The notes below the pieces were generated by a model, which searched no databases, was not told the origin of the DNA, and worked only from the letters and a program-made list of their open reading frames with translations. Of a stretch of 64,000 nucleotides of DNA, positions 38,761 through 50,932 are shown piece by piece. How positions within the stretch are numbered: position 1 is the first letter of the stretch; each line of letters begins with the position of its first letter. Source of the stretch: Flaveria trinervia (Eukaryota > Streptophyta > Magnoliopsida > Asterales > Asteraceae); NCBI GenBank assembly GCA_025506515.1, contig CM046452.1, positions 100,470,559 through 100,534,558 of the forward strand, written 5' to 3'. The translations under genes were made by a program, and so were the position numbers.

Positions 38761-39707
38761 TTATGATAAAGACACTTGGATTCGTACCTTTTTGTTTTCT
38801 ATATATATCACTGAAATAGATAACAAAAAATATTTCACTGTGAAATATGGTAGAAGAGCTTGCCTTAATAAATATAAAACTTTCATATCGTAAGTGGTGT
38901 CATTGTCACAGTTTCAGCGTATTTTACATTATTTCATTTACTTGTATTGTTTATAAAATTAAGCTTTAGGTATAAGAGACAAAGTACCTTTTTCAGTTTA
39001 CATTTTTAGTGAAGTAACTTGTTCAAAGTTAATTTAAAGCAATCACCATCTTCTATGTTCTCACTCAAACTTATTTGTCACTAACGCAATTATTATAGTT
39101 ATAATTTTTTCACAGTATGTAAAAAACGAGTAAAATGGGTTAAAGATGAATAGAGATGTAATAAAGTTTTATAATCTTTTAAGTTGTTTTATTTGAATAT
39201 ATTATATGTCGTAACTTATTCAACAACATGCTATATCTTATAACTGTTTTACGTGATCGGTGTTTAAAACACATACGCAATAATTTAACTATAAAAGCTT
39301 CATGTGGTAGTGGATACTTTACAACAAAATATATTAATTAAATTTTTAAGTCGATAATTTGAAAACTAGGAATGGATATTTGATTATTTCACACCAAAGT
39401 TTAGGTGCGAAGCTCGATATTGTGTTTTTTAATTCAAGTTACAACAACAGTACATGGGTTTAATTAAACTCTTCGATACAGTCTTCTCTAAATACCGGTT
39501 GTTGTTATGGTAAGGTCATTTATTTTTTACTCAGAATAATTTTCAGGTATGGTTTTGTCCTGGATTTTGATGATACAATGGTTAAACCTTTAGGATTTTC
39601 TGATAAGCGATGGTTTTTGGTATTTTTTCGTTTGAAACTTTCGTTAAGTTTTTTCTGGTGCTGATGATGCGGGGCTTAGTACTAGTTAAATTTAATTTCT
39701 ATATAGT
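38761..39707. other. Intergenic, no gene recognised
   Basis: AT-rich spacer upstream of the remorin gene. The 61-codon frame at 39610 runs into the adjacent transposon and is not a gene. Confidence 0.5.
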
Positions 39708-39716
39708 AGCTCATTC

Positions 39717-40056
39717 TAGGGTGTTCATCGGATTGGATTTCAAATTATTCGGATCTAAAAATTTTCATGACCGAAATCGGATCCAATCTGAATAAGGATA
39801 ACTCTATTCGATCCTAATCTATTTGAATTCAATTCGGATCGGATTCAGATATATATATGAAAATCCAAATAAATCAAATAACTAATTTTCCTATTTTTTT
39901 GTTTCTATTTTTTTATATGCTAATTGTGATATCCGAAATCCGATCCGAAATCCAAATAAGGAATTCGGATTCGGATGAGATCCGATCCTAATATCTGAAT
40001 AAGGATTCGGATTGGATTTCGGATATTTTCGAATATCGGTTTTGTTGAACACCCCA
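39717..40056. mobile_element. Non-autonomous hAT/Mutator-like element with 9-bp TSD
   Basis: A 340-bp element starts TAGGGTGTTCATCGG and ends with the reverse complement of TGGGGTGTTCAACAA. It is flanked by an exact direct repeat agctcattc at 39708-39716 and 40057-40065. The interior carries many ATTCGGAT/ATCCGAAT words, a subterminal-repeat pattern typical of such elements. The ends look hAT-like; a 9-bp rather than 8-bp TSD leaves Mutator-like possible unless one base is a chance match. Confidence 0.78.
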
Positions 40057-40065
40057 AGCTCATTC

Positions 40066-41294
40066 TGACCTATTAATTCTTTAATTATAATATTGTTTAG
40101 CCTCCATCATGAAATTGGGTTTTACTTGTATTTGTTTTGTTTATTCTTATATCCATGTTCGTTCACTTACAATTTTTGTTCAACTGTTTTCGTTTATGTA
40201 TGTCAACTATTCATTTAGAATATTAATGAACAAATATAAAAAAAACACAAAGTGACGATAAACGATAAAAAAACATTGCTTTAAATGTTCGTGTTGTACG
40301 GTTAAACTTAAATGAACAATTATAAACGAACTTGGAACATGTTCGTTTTATTTATTTACAAATATTATTCATTACAACTCCAATCATTTTCACACCATTT
40401 CAACTCAAGGGACCCAACCCCTATTGTAACATCTCATTCGCGTGGGGGCGGTTGATACCAGGAATTTGACATAAAACACGTACAACTCACGCACACGCAA
40501 CTATTTGGTAAAAGATGAAGCCATGAAGGTGACAGGCTTTTTATTACCTTGAATAGTGGCACCAGTCCCACTTACAGTTATGTCCCATCTACTTTTTCAA
40601 ACATTGCAATTCATACCTTTTACTTGTAATATCGTGAATACGGATTCAAAAGTTAAGTATTCACCTTTGCTTTTTCCACGTGAAAATTGGTTTATCCAAA
40701 TGTCCGTTGATAAGTTGAACCATATGTAAAGGTACATAAAACTTTAATGATCATGTTTGATTATTCCTAGCTAAACCAAATCATCCTAACAAACTAAAGA
40801 TTATATTGTCAAGATGTACATAGACAAATCAGTGATGTTGCTGCAAAAACACATCGAAAGGTAACCCAGACCGTCACAGCGGGAAAGAGATACGCCAGAC
40901 ACACTTTATCATCTCCAAACGTATGATGAATATGTAAACATCAATGACAACCTGTTATGTGGGGCCCAAGGAAAGCCCCGAGTACCACCCTCCGGTTCTA
41001 GTAGCCGAGACTAGCGTATTCTAGGCTTGCACAATTTCTAGGTATTATTTCTTTTTACGAATGCATGCTTTTTAAGTAATATTTCTCAGTTTTCAGTTAT
41101 CAAATACTTGAATTGGAATCGTGGACACTGACTATGCTAGAAACAAGAGGAAAAAAGACCTACCAGATATTCTATCCCTTCTCCCAACACTTAGTTTTTC
41201 AAAAAAATTCGTCAATGTTGACACCTCTATGTATACTATATACATATAGGCATAACATGTAATCTGTAATAAATATGTATACCATTATCAACCA
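40066..41294. other. Intergenic, downstream of TGS1
   Basis: No gene recognised. It may include the TGS1 3' UTR near 41294. A GC-richer patch (about 40960-41030) has no identifiable feature. Confidence 0.5.
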
Positions 41295-44200
41295 CTATAA
41301 CAATGAGCCTGTTGTACACACTGATGGATGGGTGAAGTAGGCAGTGATAGTCTTCAATTTGCCATTTACAAAGTTCTTCTCAACCTGATACCAAACATGG
41401 TCACAATCAGATACATTTGCTCATGTTTGAACTCGCACAAAGATGCATCCAATATATCATCAAACCGACTTGCAAAATATTCAATTAAATTAAAGAAATA
41501 GAACATTAATACTACAAATAAAAGCTAGTGAAGTACCTCGAGTGCCCATGGAGGATTAGCAGACAGAGAAAGCTCAGCTAGTTGGTCCAAGACAACATTT
41601 TTTGGAAGAAACATAACAATTCTTAGAGCGATTTCTTTGGCCACATTGAAGAGAAACTGCCTGCAATGAGCCAACATTAAAAAGAATAAACCCTAACAAT
41701 TAGGCTAAATAGATGGAAGTGGCATCGTATTTAGGTTAAGAAATCAAACCCATCATGTGGCTTGAGCATAGTACTGATGTCAAAGTTTTTTGCTTTAATA
41801 TATTCTGGTCCTCCCCAAGGCGGAGACAAGAATATGGCATCAGCCTGCACATAATAGAACATTAAGAAATAATTTTCTATATCTAAAATGAAAGAATGTG
41901 CTTAACACTTTGATACCTTTAACTTCGGAGCTAGAATGAAAAAGTCTCCTGTTATGAATTCTATAAGATCGTTGACTCCATAAATGGTTGCATTATGTTG
42001 TGCATACTCAATCTTCTTTGGATCAATATCAATAGCAATAACGTGGGTGCTTCTGGAGTAAATTCATATACGCACGTTAATATCTAGAATGAGAATATAT
42101 ATTTCTTTAACTTTGTTTTAATTAAGCTTTACTTTGATGCAAATCGGATGGCATTCCCACCAACTCCAGCAAAACAATCAACAATAATGCCACTGCCACA
42201 ACGAAAAGCATGATGATTTGCTATGCACTCAGGAGTTGCTGAAAACCAACCTTCTTCATCCATTTCTATACCATCATCATATTTAGAGAAAAGAATGTAT
42301 CTCTGACACCAATATTTACCAATAATTGGAGAAATTTCTTCCATTAACACCTCGTATTCAAGCTCTGTGAAAAGTAAAAACTGGCCATTAAAAGAGATGA
42401 ATAATATAAGTGAGCAAGATCACACGTGTAACAAACCTTTACTGTCAACAGATGATCTCCTGTGTACCCTCCTTCTTCTTACTTTATTGTTACTTTTGTC
42501 AGGGGCAACATTAAGCTCATTTTGAGCAGCATCAATGTCATAATCCATTTTAGATGAACTAAGAACCGTTTCTGTTGACCCATTTGGCACATAGACAGAA
42601 GCTAAATGTTCCATTCCTGGAGGTGTTTCCCATGTTGACTCCTCTGTTTTATGATTGTAATAGTATTTTCTTTCATAATATTCATCCCAATATGTCATCC
42701 AATCTCCAAATTCACCATTGCTTCCGTTATGAACTGGATCACAATTATCAGGTAACGGAGAATGTACTTCAACATTTACACTACTGCAAATCTGCTCAAC
42801 TTCAGACATCTGATTAGCAACCAAAGGATCTTCTAATCTCTCTTCTAAACATCCATTATTTGAATTATCCTCATTATTATCAGCATGTATATCACCAACT
42901 GCATTGACATGGAATATGATGAACCAGACATACCAATGAGTCAGATTCCATTAACCAACAAATCCTGATCTGGCCCAAGACCCAATTAATCTAAATAGAT
43001 AAATGGATCACGACCATAACTATTGTTATTAACTTAAACAAGACACGCCCCTTTTCTCTCTTCCCCAATCACACCTCCCCGAATCCCATGACCCCTCCCC
43101 TTCAACCCTATGCCTCTTATCACTGTTATAACTTCAAGAAATTTATTGTTATTGTCTTATTGAAACATATTACATAAAACAGGATTAGTCTGACTCAAGT
43201 TCTCTTCTAAAACTTGGTGATCATAATATAATCACATCATTAAAAGATTTATATCATGAAGAGAATCAAGCTTTTATGAAAATAAAAGTATGTTGTTGCA
43301 TTTTAGTATAGAGTGATAACTTCTATAAAAGTTGAAGTTCAAATAGAAAATTGTGTTTAAAATGTGTCTATGATACTCGTTTTTATAGAAGTTGATGCTA
43401 TTAGAAAATACCATTTAGCATTCGGTGCAAATTAGATCATATAATGCATATAAATATATTTAAGTTTGTTTTGACCTGCAAAATATAAGCCTAAAATTAC
43501 ATACTTTTGAAATTTGAAAAACTTATCATGTGGTTCGGTTACAATTAAAATTGAACCGGAGCTAACTAAGAACTGATGTTTGAAAAAATCTTAGAAGGAG
43601 AACCAGATCAAAAAACCTGTTTTATATCTCTATTGTTAGTGTGGTTCGGTTTGTCTGATATCAGTCCAGACAGCTTTCCTCACCCCTATTAAAAAAATTA
43701 TAAGAAAATGTACTCATATAAAAAATTTACAATACAAAATAGTACTCACATTTTCAGAATTCGTAGTCATATAACTACTAACATTTTTAAAATTGTTCCC
43801 AATAAAGTGTAGTCGTATTTAAAACTAATAACTAGCTGTGATGTTCAAGACTACAATTATTTGAAGGAATTAAAAGTGGACAAATACCTAAAAGAGACAT
43901 CTTAAAAAGGGAGAAATAAGAGAGGTGACGTATAAGGTGGTTAAACGCGGTAGGTTTAGGTGAAGCGTGGGAAGGATGAGAAGATGAGGCCTACTGGAAG
44001 ATTGTTTAAATAGTTGGACAAATAAAAAAAAAGATGGAGGTAGTTTAAAAAGATCAATTCAGCATCTAACTTGAACAGCCTAGAGAGACAATGGTTCAAC
44101 CCAAATATTGATCTACTGAAATAAGTCAATCCATTGATCAAGTTTCGTGATCTTATGGATGTGTACTTGGATCAGATCCAGATCAAGACCCAACCCACTG

Positions 44201-46928
44201 ACAGGACTAGAACTGCTCATGTTATCATGAATAGCAGCAGAAAATGCAATCTTACACTTTTTCACTTCAACAGAATTAGAAACTTCATATGTTGTTTCTT
44301 CATAGGTATGCAAAACTTTCTTGCAGGCATTCTTCTTTTTCCCTTTGACTTTTTCTTTCCGTTTCTGGAAAACCAATTTGAATATCAATTCATAGGGAAA
44401 AAATTATTCTTAGTGTCACACAAAGACGACTGAAATCTAAAATGAATCAAAGCCCTACCTTCCCTTTCTACAAATATTATAACTACCCCTTTTGATATAA
44501 GTTAGCACTTAACACCATAGCATGTTAATAAGGTAACTGAGATCGCTACTTAAAAAATTCACATCTAGTTTATCTTTTCACCTTGCTGGTTTCAACATGG
44601 TTATGAATGCCTCCCAGTTAGTGAAATGTGATTGCAATGTCTCCTAGATATCCAACAAACAACACATCATTCTAAAAATGCCTGAACTGAATGATGAGAT
44701 GCAAAATATGAATAAAAGTGCAAAAAAGGATATAAGTTACCTCCTTGTTTGTGCAGAAGGAAAGAGGAAGTCCAAGTTCATTCATCTGCCTAATTAATTC
44801 AGTATCAACATGTGAAGAATTACTTTCTGAAACACACAAATTGCCATCATCCTTCACTGTTTTCTGCATCAAATTATTGTAATTTGAGATTCTAGCATGA
44901 GAACAAGAATTTTTGACATGTCACACCATAACAGAAGATCTAGCCAGCCACTTCAACTTTGGTTTAAGCTTAACAGAATGTTACGTAGCTAAAAAGAAGT
45001 AAAGTTCTAGTTTGTATTTACTAAAAAATTCATAAATATCATCGGGATCACATATAGATCTTGAGCCTCTACTGATTCGACCTCTCTTAGGCATCCTACA
45101 ACAATATAGGTGTCCCTTGCACATTTCACATTCCAGAAAAGCATAGTTGCAGGTTGACTTTAGATGTCAAGCATGTTAATTCATACTGCAAATTTTTTTG
45201 CCAACTATTTGTGCAACTACACTAAAATTACTACAAGTAGGTAAAGTTGTTGGTGCAAACAGCTGTAAAAATCCAGGTTTTAGAAATCCAAATGGAAATT
45301 AGACGATGTTATCATAAATAATTTATAAAAATCAATATGTATGCGGTAGCCCTTGTAGTAATATTTTCAAATATATTTTTCCATCATATCTGAATATCTA
45401 CAAATATATACACGTAAAACCTTGATGAGCAACTAAGTACGATAAATCCACGAAACAATATTTACGATAATTTCATGGAAATGTAATAAACAAATTGGCA
45501 TTATTGATAAGAAATCTAAACAAAAATACTAAGGGCCAAATTGAACACAAATCAACTAAAGTTTGGTTGAAGAAAATGACATGACTTTAGACCAAAGATG
45601 CTTTGAACATATGATAGTATAAGTTGAGTGTTTAATATGCTCAATGGTGTGAGGCCATCAACTAAAAAGTAGCTCACATAGTATAGTATAATACGCTACA
45701 AGGATAAACGAGAAGCCATAACATGTAAAATAATTGCATGATCCCATGACTAGAAGGCTTGAATAAATTTAACATTGAAGAAATATATTTCACATGATGC
45801 TCAACCAATCATGTGATAAGATTGGATGAGCCCAAGTTCTAGAATCTAGAACTTCGATTCTTCGGCTTTCACAAGATGCTTTGGTCTATGGTTCTGGTAG
45901 AAGTATTAAGAATCATGTTTGTGACAAATGGTAGTGTATGAACTTCATAGTCCATAAGAAATCAATAATGCATGTTTGTCGGTGAGTAGCATGCCTAGCT
46001 TTTCAAGGTCCCACACTCCACTATCATGTGTGGTTACACAATATTGTGACGTGCATACGTGCAAGACTTCTGTAAGAAACTAAAATTTATGACCATGGTG
46101 TGTCTATAAATTGGCAAGGAAGTAACTTGCTATTCAGTCCACTTTGAACTTGCAATGATTTCCTTATTTCAAACAATAAATCTCTGCGATGATGCTAGCA
46201 TGCTTTATTACATATATGACAATTCCTAAACATAATTAGAGCATCATAATCATTGTGCATACTCCTGATCGTATGGTCATCCTGTTTGTATACGTGATCA
46301 TTCAAACTTCAGCATTTATGATTGCAAGGATCAACAAAAATGTGTCAACAAAGGGATTGAATGGCCTAGTGGTTGATTGACTGATTATAAGTCCAGATAA
46401 GCACGACGAAACAACGAAAGCAACTAAAGACCATCATTGGTACTAGTTATCAATTGATTAATCGGTTGACAGTATGCTACTTAATCAATATCATCCATAG
46501 TAATTTATAACAGGTAATGGACAAATGGTAATATCTGAGATCTATATTAGCTTCCTTGGTGGTTTTTGATCCGCTAAAAGCATATTCAACATAAAAATTG
46601 CTGATTTCAAATTTGAAAACAATACTGCTTAACTTATACATTCAATAACTATTTTCGTATCTATGAAATGTAGGGTTAAGTAAAGAAAATCTTACAGCGG
46701 ACTCCATAGAAGTTGAACGATATGTCATCCCCGTACTAATATCGACCCTGTGACAACTCAAAAAACAATTAGGCATAAACATCAACACAACCAAAGTTCC
46801 GTCGTATAATCCATTAGATTGAACAACAAATCATACCAAAAGTGGACTTGAGTGAGCTTAAAGAGGGGCCCAAGTGCTTTGATTGCAGGAGATTCTTCAA
46901 GTTCACATGTTTCGTCGCCATCTTCCAT
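41295..46928 (-). CDS. TGS1: Trimethylguanosine synthase with WW domain
   Basis: Eleven minus-strand exons: 46928-46837, 46747-46696, 45157-45022, 44856-44741, 44364-44167, 42898-42437, 42364-42133, 42052-41917, 41844-41750, 41660-41537, 41384-41295; about 577 residues. It hypermethylates the m7G cap of snRNAs and snoRNAs to m2,2,7G in the nucleus. Exon 6 holds a WW domain (WMTYWDEYYERKYYYNHKTE then STWETPPG, about 265-295), the plant TGS1 layout. Exons 7-11 form the SAM-dependent methyltransferase: KYWCQRYILFSKYDDGI, motif I VDCFAGVGGNAIRFA, VIAIDIDPKKIEYAQHNA, and the cap-binding/catalytic SPPWGGPEY. It ends in VEKNFVNGKLKTITAYF. All junctions agree in phase except exon 5 to 6, which is one base short: a missed mini-exon or a lost base. 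Exons 3 and 4 are less certain than the rest. It resembles AT1G45231. Confidence 0.93.
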
Positions 46929-48743
46929 AAGTACGAGAATAGGGTGTCTTCTATCAAGTCAACGATCGATTGAAGGGAATTAGGGCCAGAGATTGAAAGC
47001 GTTAGATTGTGCCAACGGTGGTTTGACCTGAAGGAAGGGCATGGGGTTTTATTTTAATTGATAATTACTTTTACAAAAAAAGTAAAAAGTAAATAAATAC
47101 TTAGACGCATTTTGTTATCAAGGTGAGAAGAAAAATGAAATGTTGAATGAAATGAAGTATTGAAAATGAATAAAAATAATATGCTTTGCTGATAAATAAA
47201 AGCAAATGAATCATTACTGAACTAATTTTACTATCTCTAATCACACAAAGTTATTTCATACATCATATTTTTTCATTTCATTTCATGTTATATTTAATCA
47301 TCATCCACTCGCCATCAACAACCACTACTAGCCATCGACAATCACCGCCACCGGCCACCACTACCAACCACCACCACCGACGACCAAGATTGAAAGCCAC
47401 CAGCCATCATCATCCCCAAAACAATCACCACAGGCCGCCACCACCATCAACACTGACCACCACATCCATCGCCACCAACGCTAGCAGCAACCACGTGAAA
47501 TCATCGCCAACAACCACCACCGACCACCACAACAACCACCATCGGCCACCACGCAGCACCGCCACCGCCCACCAACCATCACCATCATAACCATTTTTAA
47601 TTTCATTCATTATTCTTTTTCTACTTAACAAATAATACAAAGCAATAATTCTTTTTATTTTTAAAGGCTAAGCAAAATAATAATGACATGTAATGATTTA
47701 TATATTTTTTCTCGTCTATTTCATTACGCCGTTACTTTTTCTAAAAAGATATAAACAAATGTTTGAATTAGCTTATAAACTAAAAAAATTATAAGATAAC
47801 AAAAAACATACTTTTTAAAAATCAGGAAGAGTTAATAGAATGTAGTATATGAGTATAATAGGAAATTGTAATAAAAAGAGTTTTCAAAAGTTAATGAGTA
47901 GCCCATCCTAATTTTTTCAAAATTATTTTTTACCATGTATAAAAAGTCAATTTAAAAATTTTTTTTCAATTATGACATAATTTTTTAACTTATTAATTTA
48001 TTCTCAAAAGTCAATAAATCAAAACTTACTTGAAAATAAGCAACCCCAAACACCCACGAAGAGCAACAGTATGCTATTAAGCGACGGTCTAAATCTTCTT
48101 GGCCGCTTTATGTTTACGACTAAGACATCTTTAAAACCCTAATAGCTGAAGCCATGCCCGATGAAAACTATACCGTTGCAAACTTGCAATCTAATTTTAG
48201 ATATATTCATTATTAGAAGATTCTGTAAAAATATCCGCGATCTTGTTTATAAATACTAATAAATATATTTCGTACGAAGGTTGTTACCTGGGAAACATGA
48301 TATAATGTTTATGAAGTAATTTAGATTTTGTGTATCGCTTTTGTTTAAAAAGATAAACCACACAATGAAAATCATATAAAGATTAAATAGTCCTTTTAGG
48401 AAAAGGTTCTATAAAACACAACATAGTAATGTTATAGTTAAAAGCATGTCAATATTTTATAATTAATAAATTATTAATTTTAAAATGTGTTTTGATTAAT
48501 ATAAGCTTCTGTGTGTTGCTTCCGAAAATGATGTATTTCAAAAGGTTTTAAGTTTAATTCATGGTTGAACTAAATATTGGTACACAAGTATATAAATGAT
48601 GTTTACAACTAGGTATATATCAATGTATTACACGTGTTATATAGAGAAAAATAATATTTTCATACTCCAATAAAAAAAGTATATTAGGATGACACGTAAC
48701 AAACTAACAACACTACAATCAACATCATTAAAATTTTCCGGCA
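46929..48743. other. Intergenic, with an ACC-rich tract
   Basis: The TGS1 promoter should lie at 46929-47100. Beyond it is AT-rich DNA with the ACC-rich tract (separate entry) and no recognised gene. Confidence 0.45.
47285..47590. repeat. ACC/CCACCA-rich tract in a likely MITE
   Basis: About 300 bp of CCACCA, CATCACC and CGCCACC units, the reverse complement in character of the tract at 6832-7330. The flanks (gaatgaaatgaag near 47145; aatttcattcattattc near 47599) are inverted relative to each other, as expected of a non-autonomous element's arms. The frames through it (His/Pro/Thr and Gly/Val/Trp) are low complexity and not genes. Confidence 0.6.
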
Positions 48744-49227
48744 TCTCTCTTCTATAAATAACTATCTTAATTACTAATAATATTATTTAACATTTTTTAG
48801 ATTCAATAAATTAGAAAATAGATCTATTTATTAATGATATTTCAAAAAATATAAATTTTTAATAAAATACTAAATTTTTCTAAAGCATAAAACTTTTTTA
48901 AAAACGCGAAAAATTTTAAAGTTGGTATTTTTAAAAAGTCAAATTCTAAAACAAAAAACAGTTAAATTTGCGAGTTATAATAAGACAATTTTAAAAGTGA
49001 TATTTTTATATGATTTGTTTTAAAACAAAATTTTTACTCTTTTTTTGGAAAAAAATTAAAAATCAAATTTTAAAATGTTGATATACTTTTTTTATTATTT
49101 ATAGTCATTTTTCATACGTAATTTTAGTCTATGATATCTTAGAATATGATTTTATAATTAATAAATTTTATTATTTTAATATTTTATTTTATTCAACCCG
49201 TGTAACACACGGGATTACTAAAACTAG
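48744..49227 (+). mobile_element. Non-autonomous Helitron
   Basis: The 3' end has a perfect terminal hairpin CCCGTGTAACACACGGG, then attactaaaa and CTAG followed by host T. The 5' end is placed at A|TCTCTCTTCTATAAATAAC because this stretch matches the corresponding end of the Helitron at 20289-20696. Length 484 bp, no coding capacity. Confidence 0.68.
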
Positions 49228-50575
49228 TAAGTTATAAATTTGTCGTGGTCGTTTATATACAGAGTCAAGTCAAAAGATGATGTCGCTAAAACCTCAATTT
49301 GATGCTTGCACCGGTGTTTCCTCTACAAATGATTTACATTACATTTCTAGTCAACTCTTTCATAATCTCCCCGTCAAAACTCTTGATATTTTAATTTTCT
49401 ATCATAATTGAGTTGCCAAGTCAAATGATTCCCAATCAAATGTCTACGAAAAAAATTCATGTAAAACCTTAAAGGTAAATATAATTATCCAACAAAATTC
49501 AAACTAACTTTTTGACTTAATCTTTAACAAGTTAATGTCTTATATTATCCTATATACTATTAGAAACAACTTAAGAATATGCAACTATTCAAATCTACCT
49601 TTTTATATGGAGACGACATGACACAGGATTAACGCAACGAATGACACATGAAACATGTATACTTGTTGCAAGTCCAAAGGGGTTGGGGTGGGGTCTACTT
49701 GACTCATAAACATTTTTTGTCCATTTAAAAATATAACATCGTCTTCTGAAAAATACATAAGTTGCTTCTAAACTGTTTTTAGTAAATTAGAACATGAATA
49801 AAATATATTTCATGAATTTTACATCTATTTTAAATGAAACTATATTAACATAACACTCGTTAGCACTTAGCTATTGCAAATAACATGAACATTTGATGCA
49901 ATTCCAATACTAATCTACTTTACCATACATACATGCACGCGTGTCATCGACAAAAGCTTTCATATGCCATCCATAGGATTTTCTTTTTCTTTTAGCAAAA
50001 ACCTTCGTCTATATGCTAGCTATTAGTTAAAATCACTTATTAAAATTGTTTTGTATTGCCTTTTGTTTGCATTAAACTACTGTCAATTTGTTTGATTACA
50101 CATAGAGGAAACATATGTGAGTCATGGCAAAGAAATATATAGTAATTAAGACATCTACATACTTTGCTTTTTGTGTCTCTGTAATTTATTGTTTTATAAC
50201 GAATACATATGTGTATTGTGTGTGTTATTCTTCAAATATAAAGCCAAAGAAAAAAGCATGAAACAGGTCCATTTACAGAACAAATATATCATCCTAAAGA
50301 AATAAACAAACAGCATTACACTGCCTGTAATATTTTCATCCAACAGCCTCATGATTCTATAATAATTTGTACCTAATACACCAACTGTTGTATTTTTACA
50401 TCTAACCTTACATTTTCTCTACGTCATGTATCTCCATATACCTAAAAGTATAACTGTAAAGTAACCTGACATTTAATTCACATAAACTCGTACTTATTCA
50501 CATAAGCTCGTACTTATGCATGAACCCATCAATCCTATTACATATTTACATGCACAAACCAGCACCGTATACACT
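49228..50575. other. Intergenic, downstream of the bZIP gene
   Basis: No gene recognised. The part nearest 50575 probably contains the bZIP 3' UTR; a small duplication, cataaactcgtacttat / cataagctcgtacttat, occurs at 50482-50518. Confidence 0.45.
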
Positions 50576-50900
50576 TCACCATGGACCTGAAATCGTCTTT
50601 TTTAGACGATTCCGTTTTGTTCCAGGTTGCATATTCATCATCTCCATAACCTGCTATAACAAAAAATGATCAATCTTTCATTTCAATCAAGAAGATAAAG
50701 GGTATTCATTAAATTTTTAGAAAATAGAAAAAACGAGCTTGGCCATCTAACCTAAACTTGTCTGCTTGAATAGCCATCGGCTATTTTTATTATTTGGTTT
50801 GAAGATTTCAAATAATTACATTCAATCAAAATTGACCGCGTGTCTCAAGATTATAATATTTGGTGCATATGACGTAGAAGTCTAAACGCATGTGTAGATC

Positions 50901-50932
<32 letters not shown>

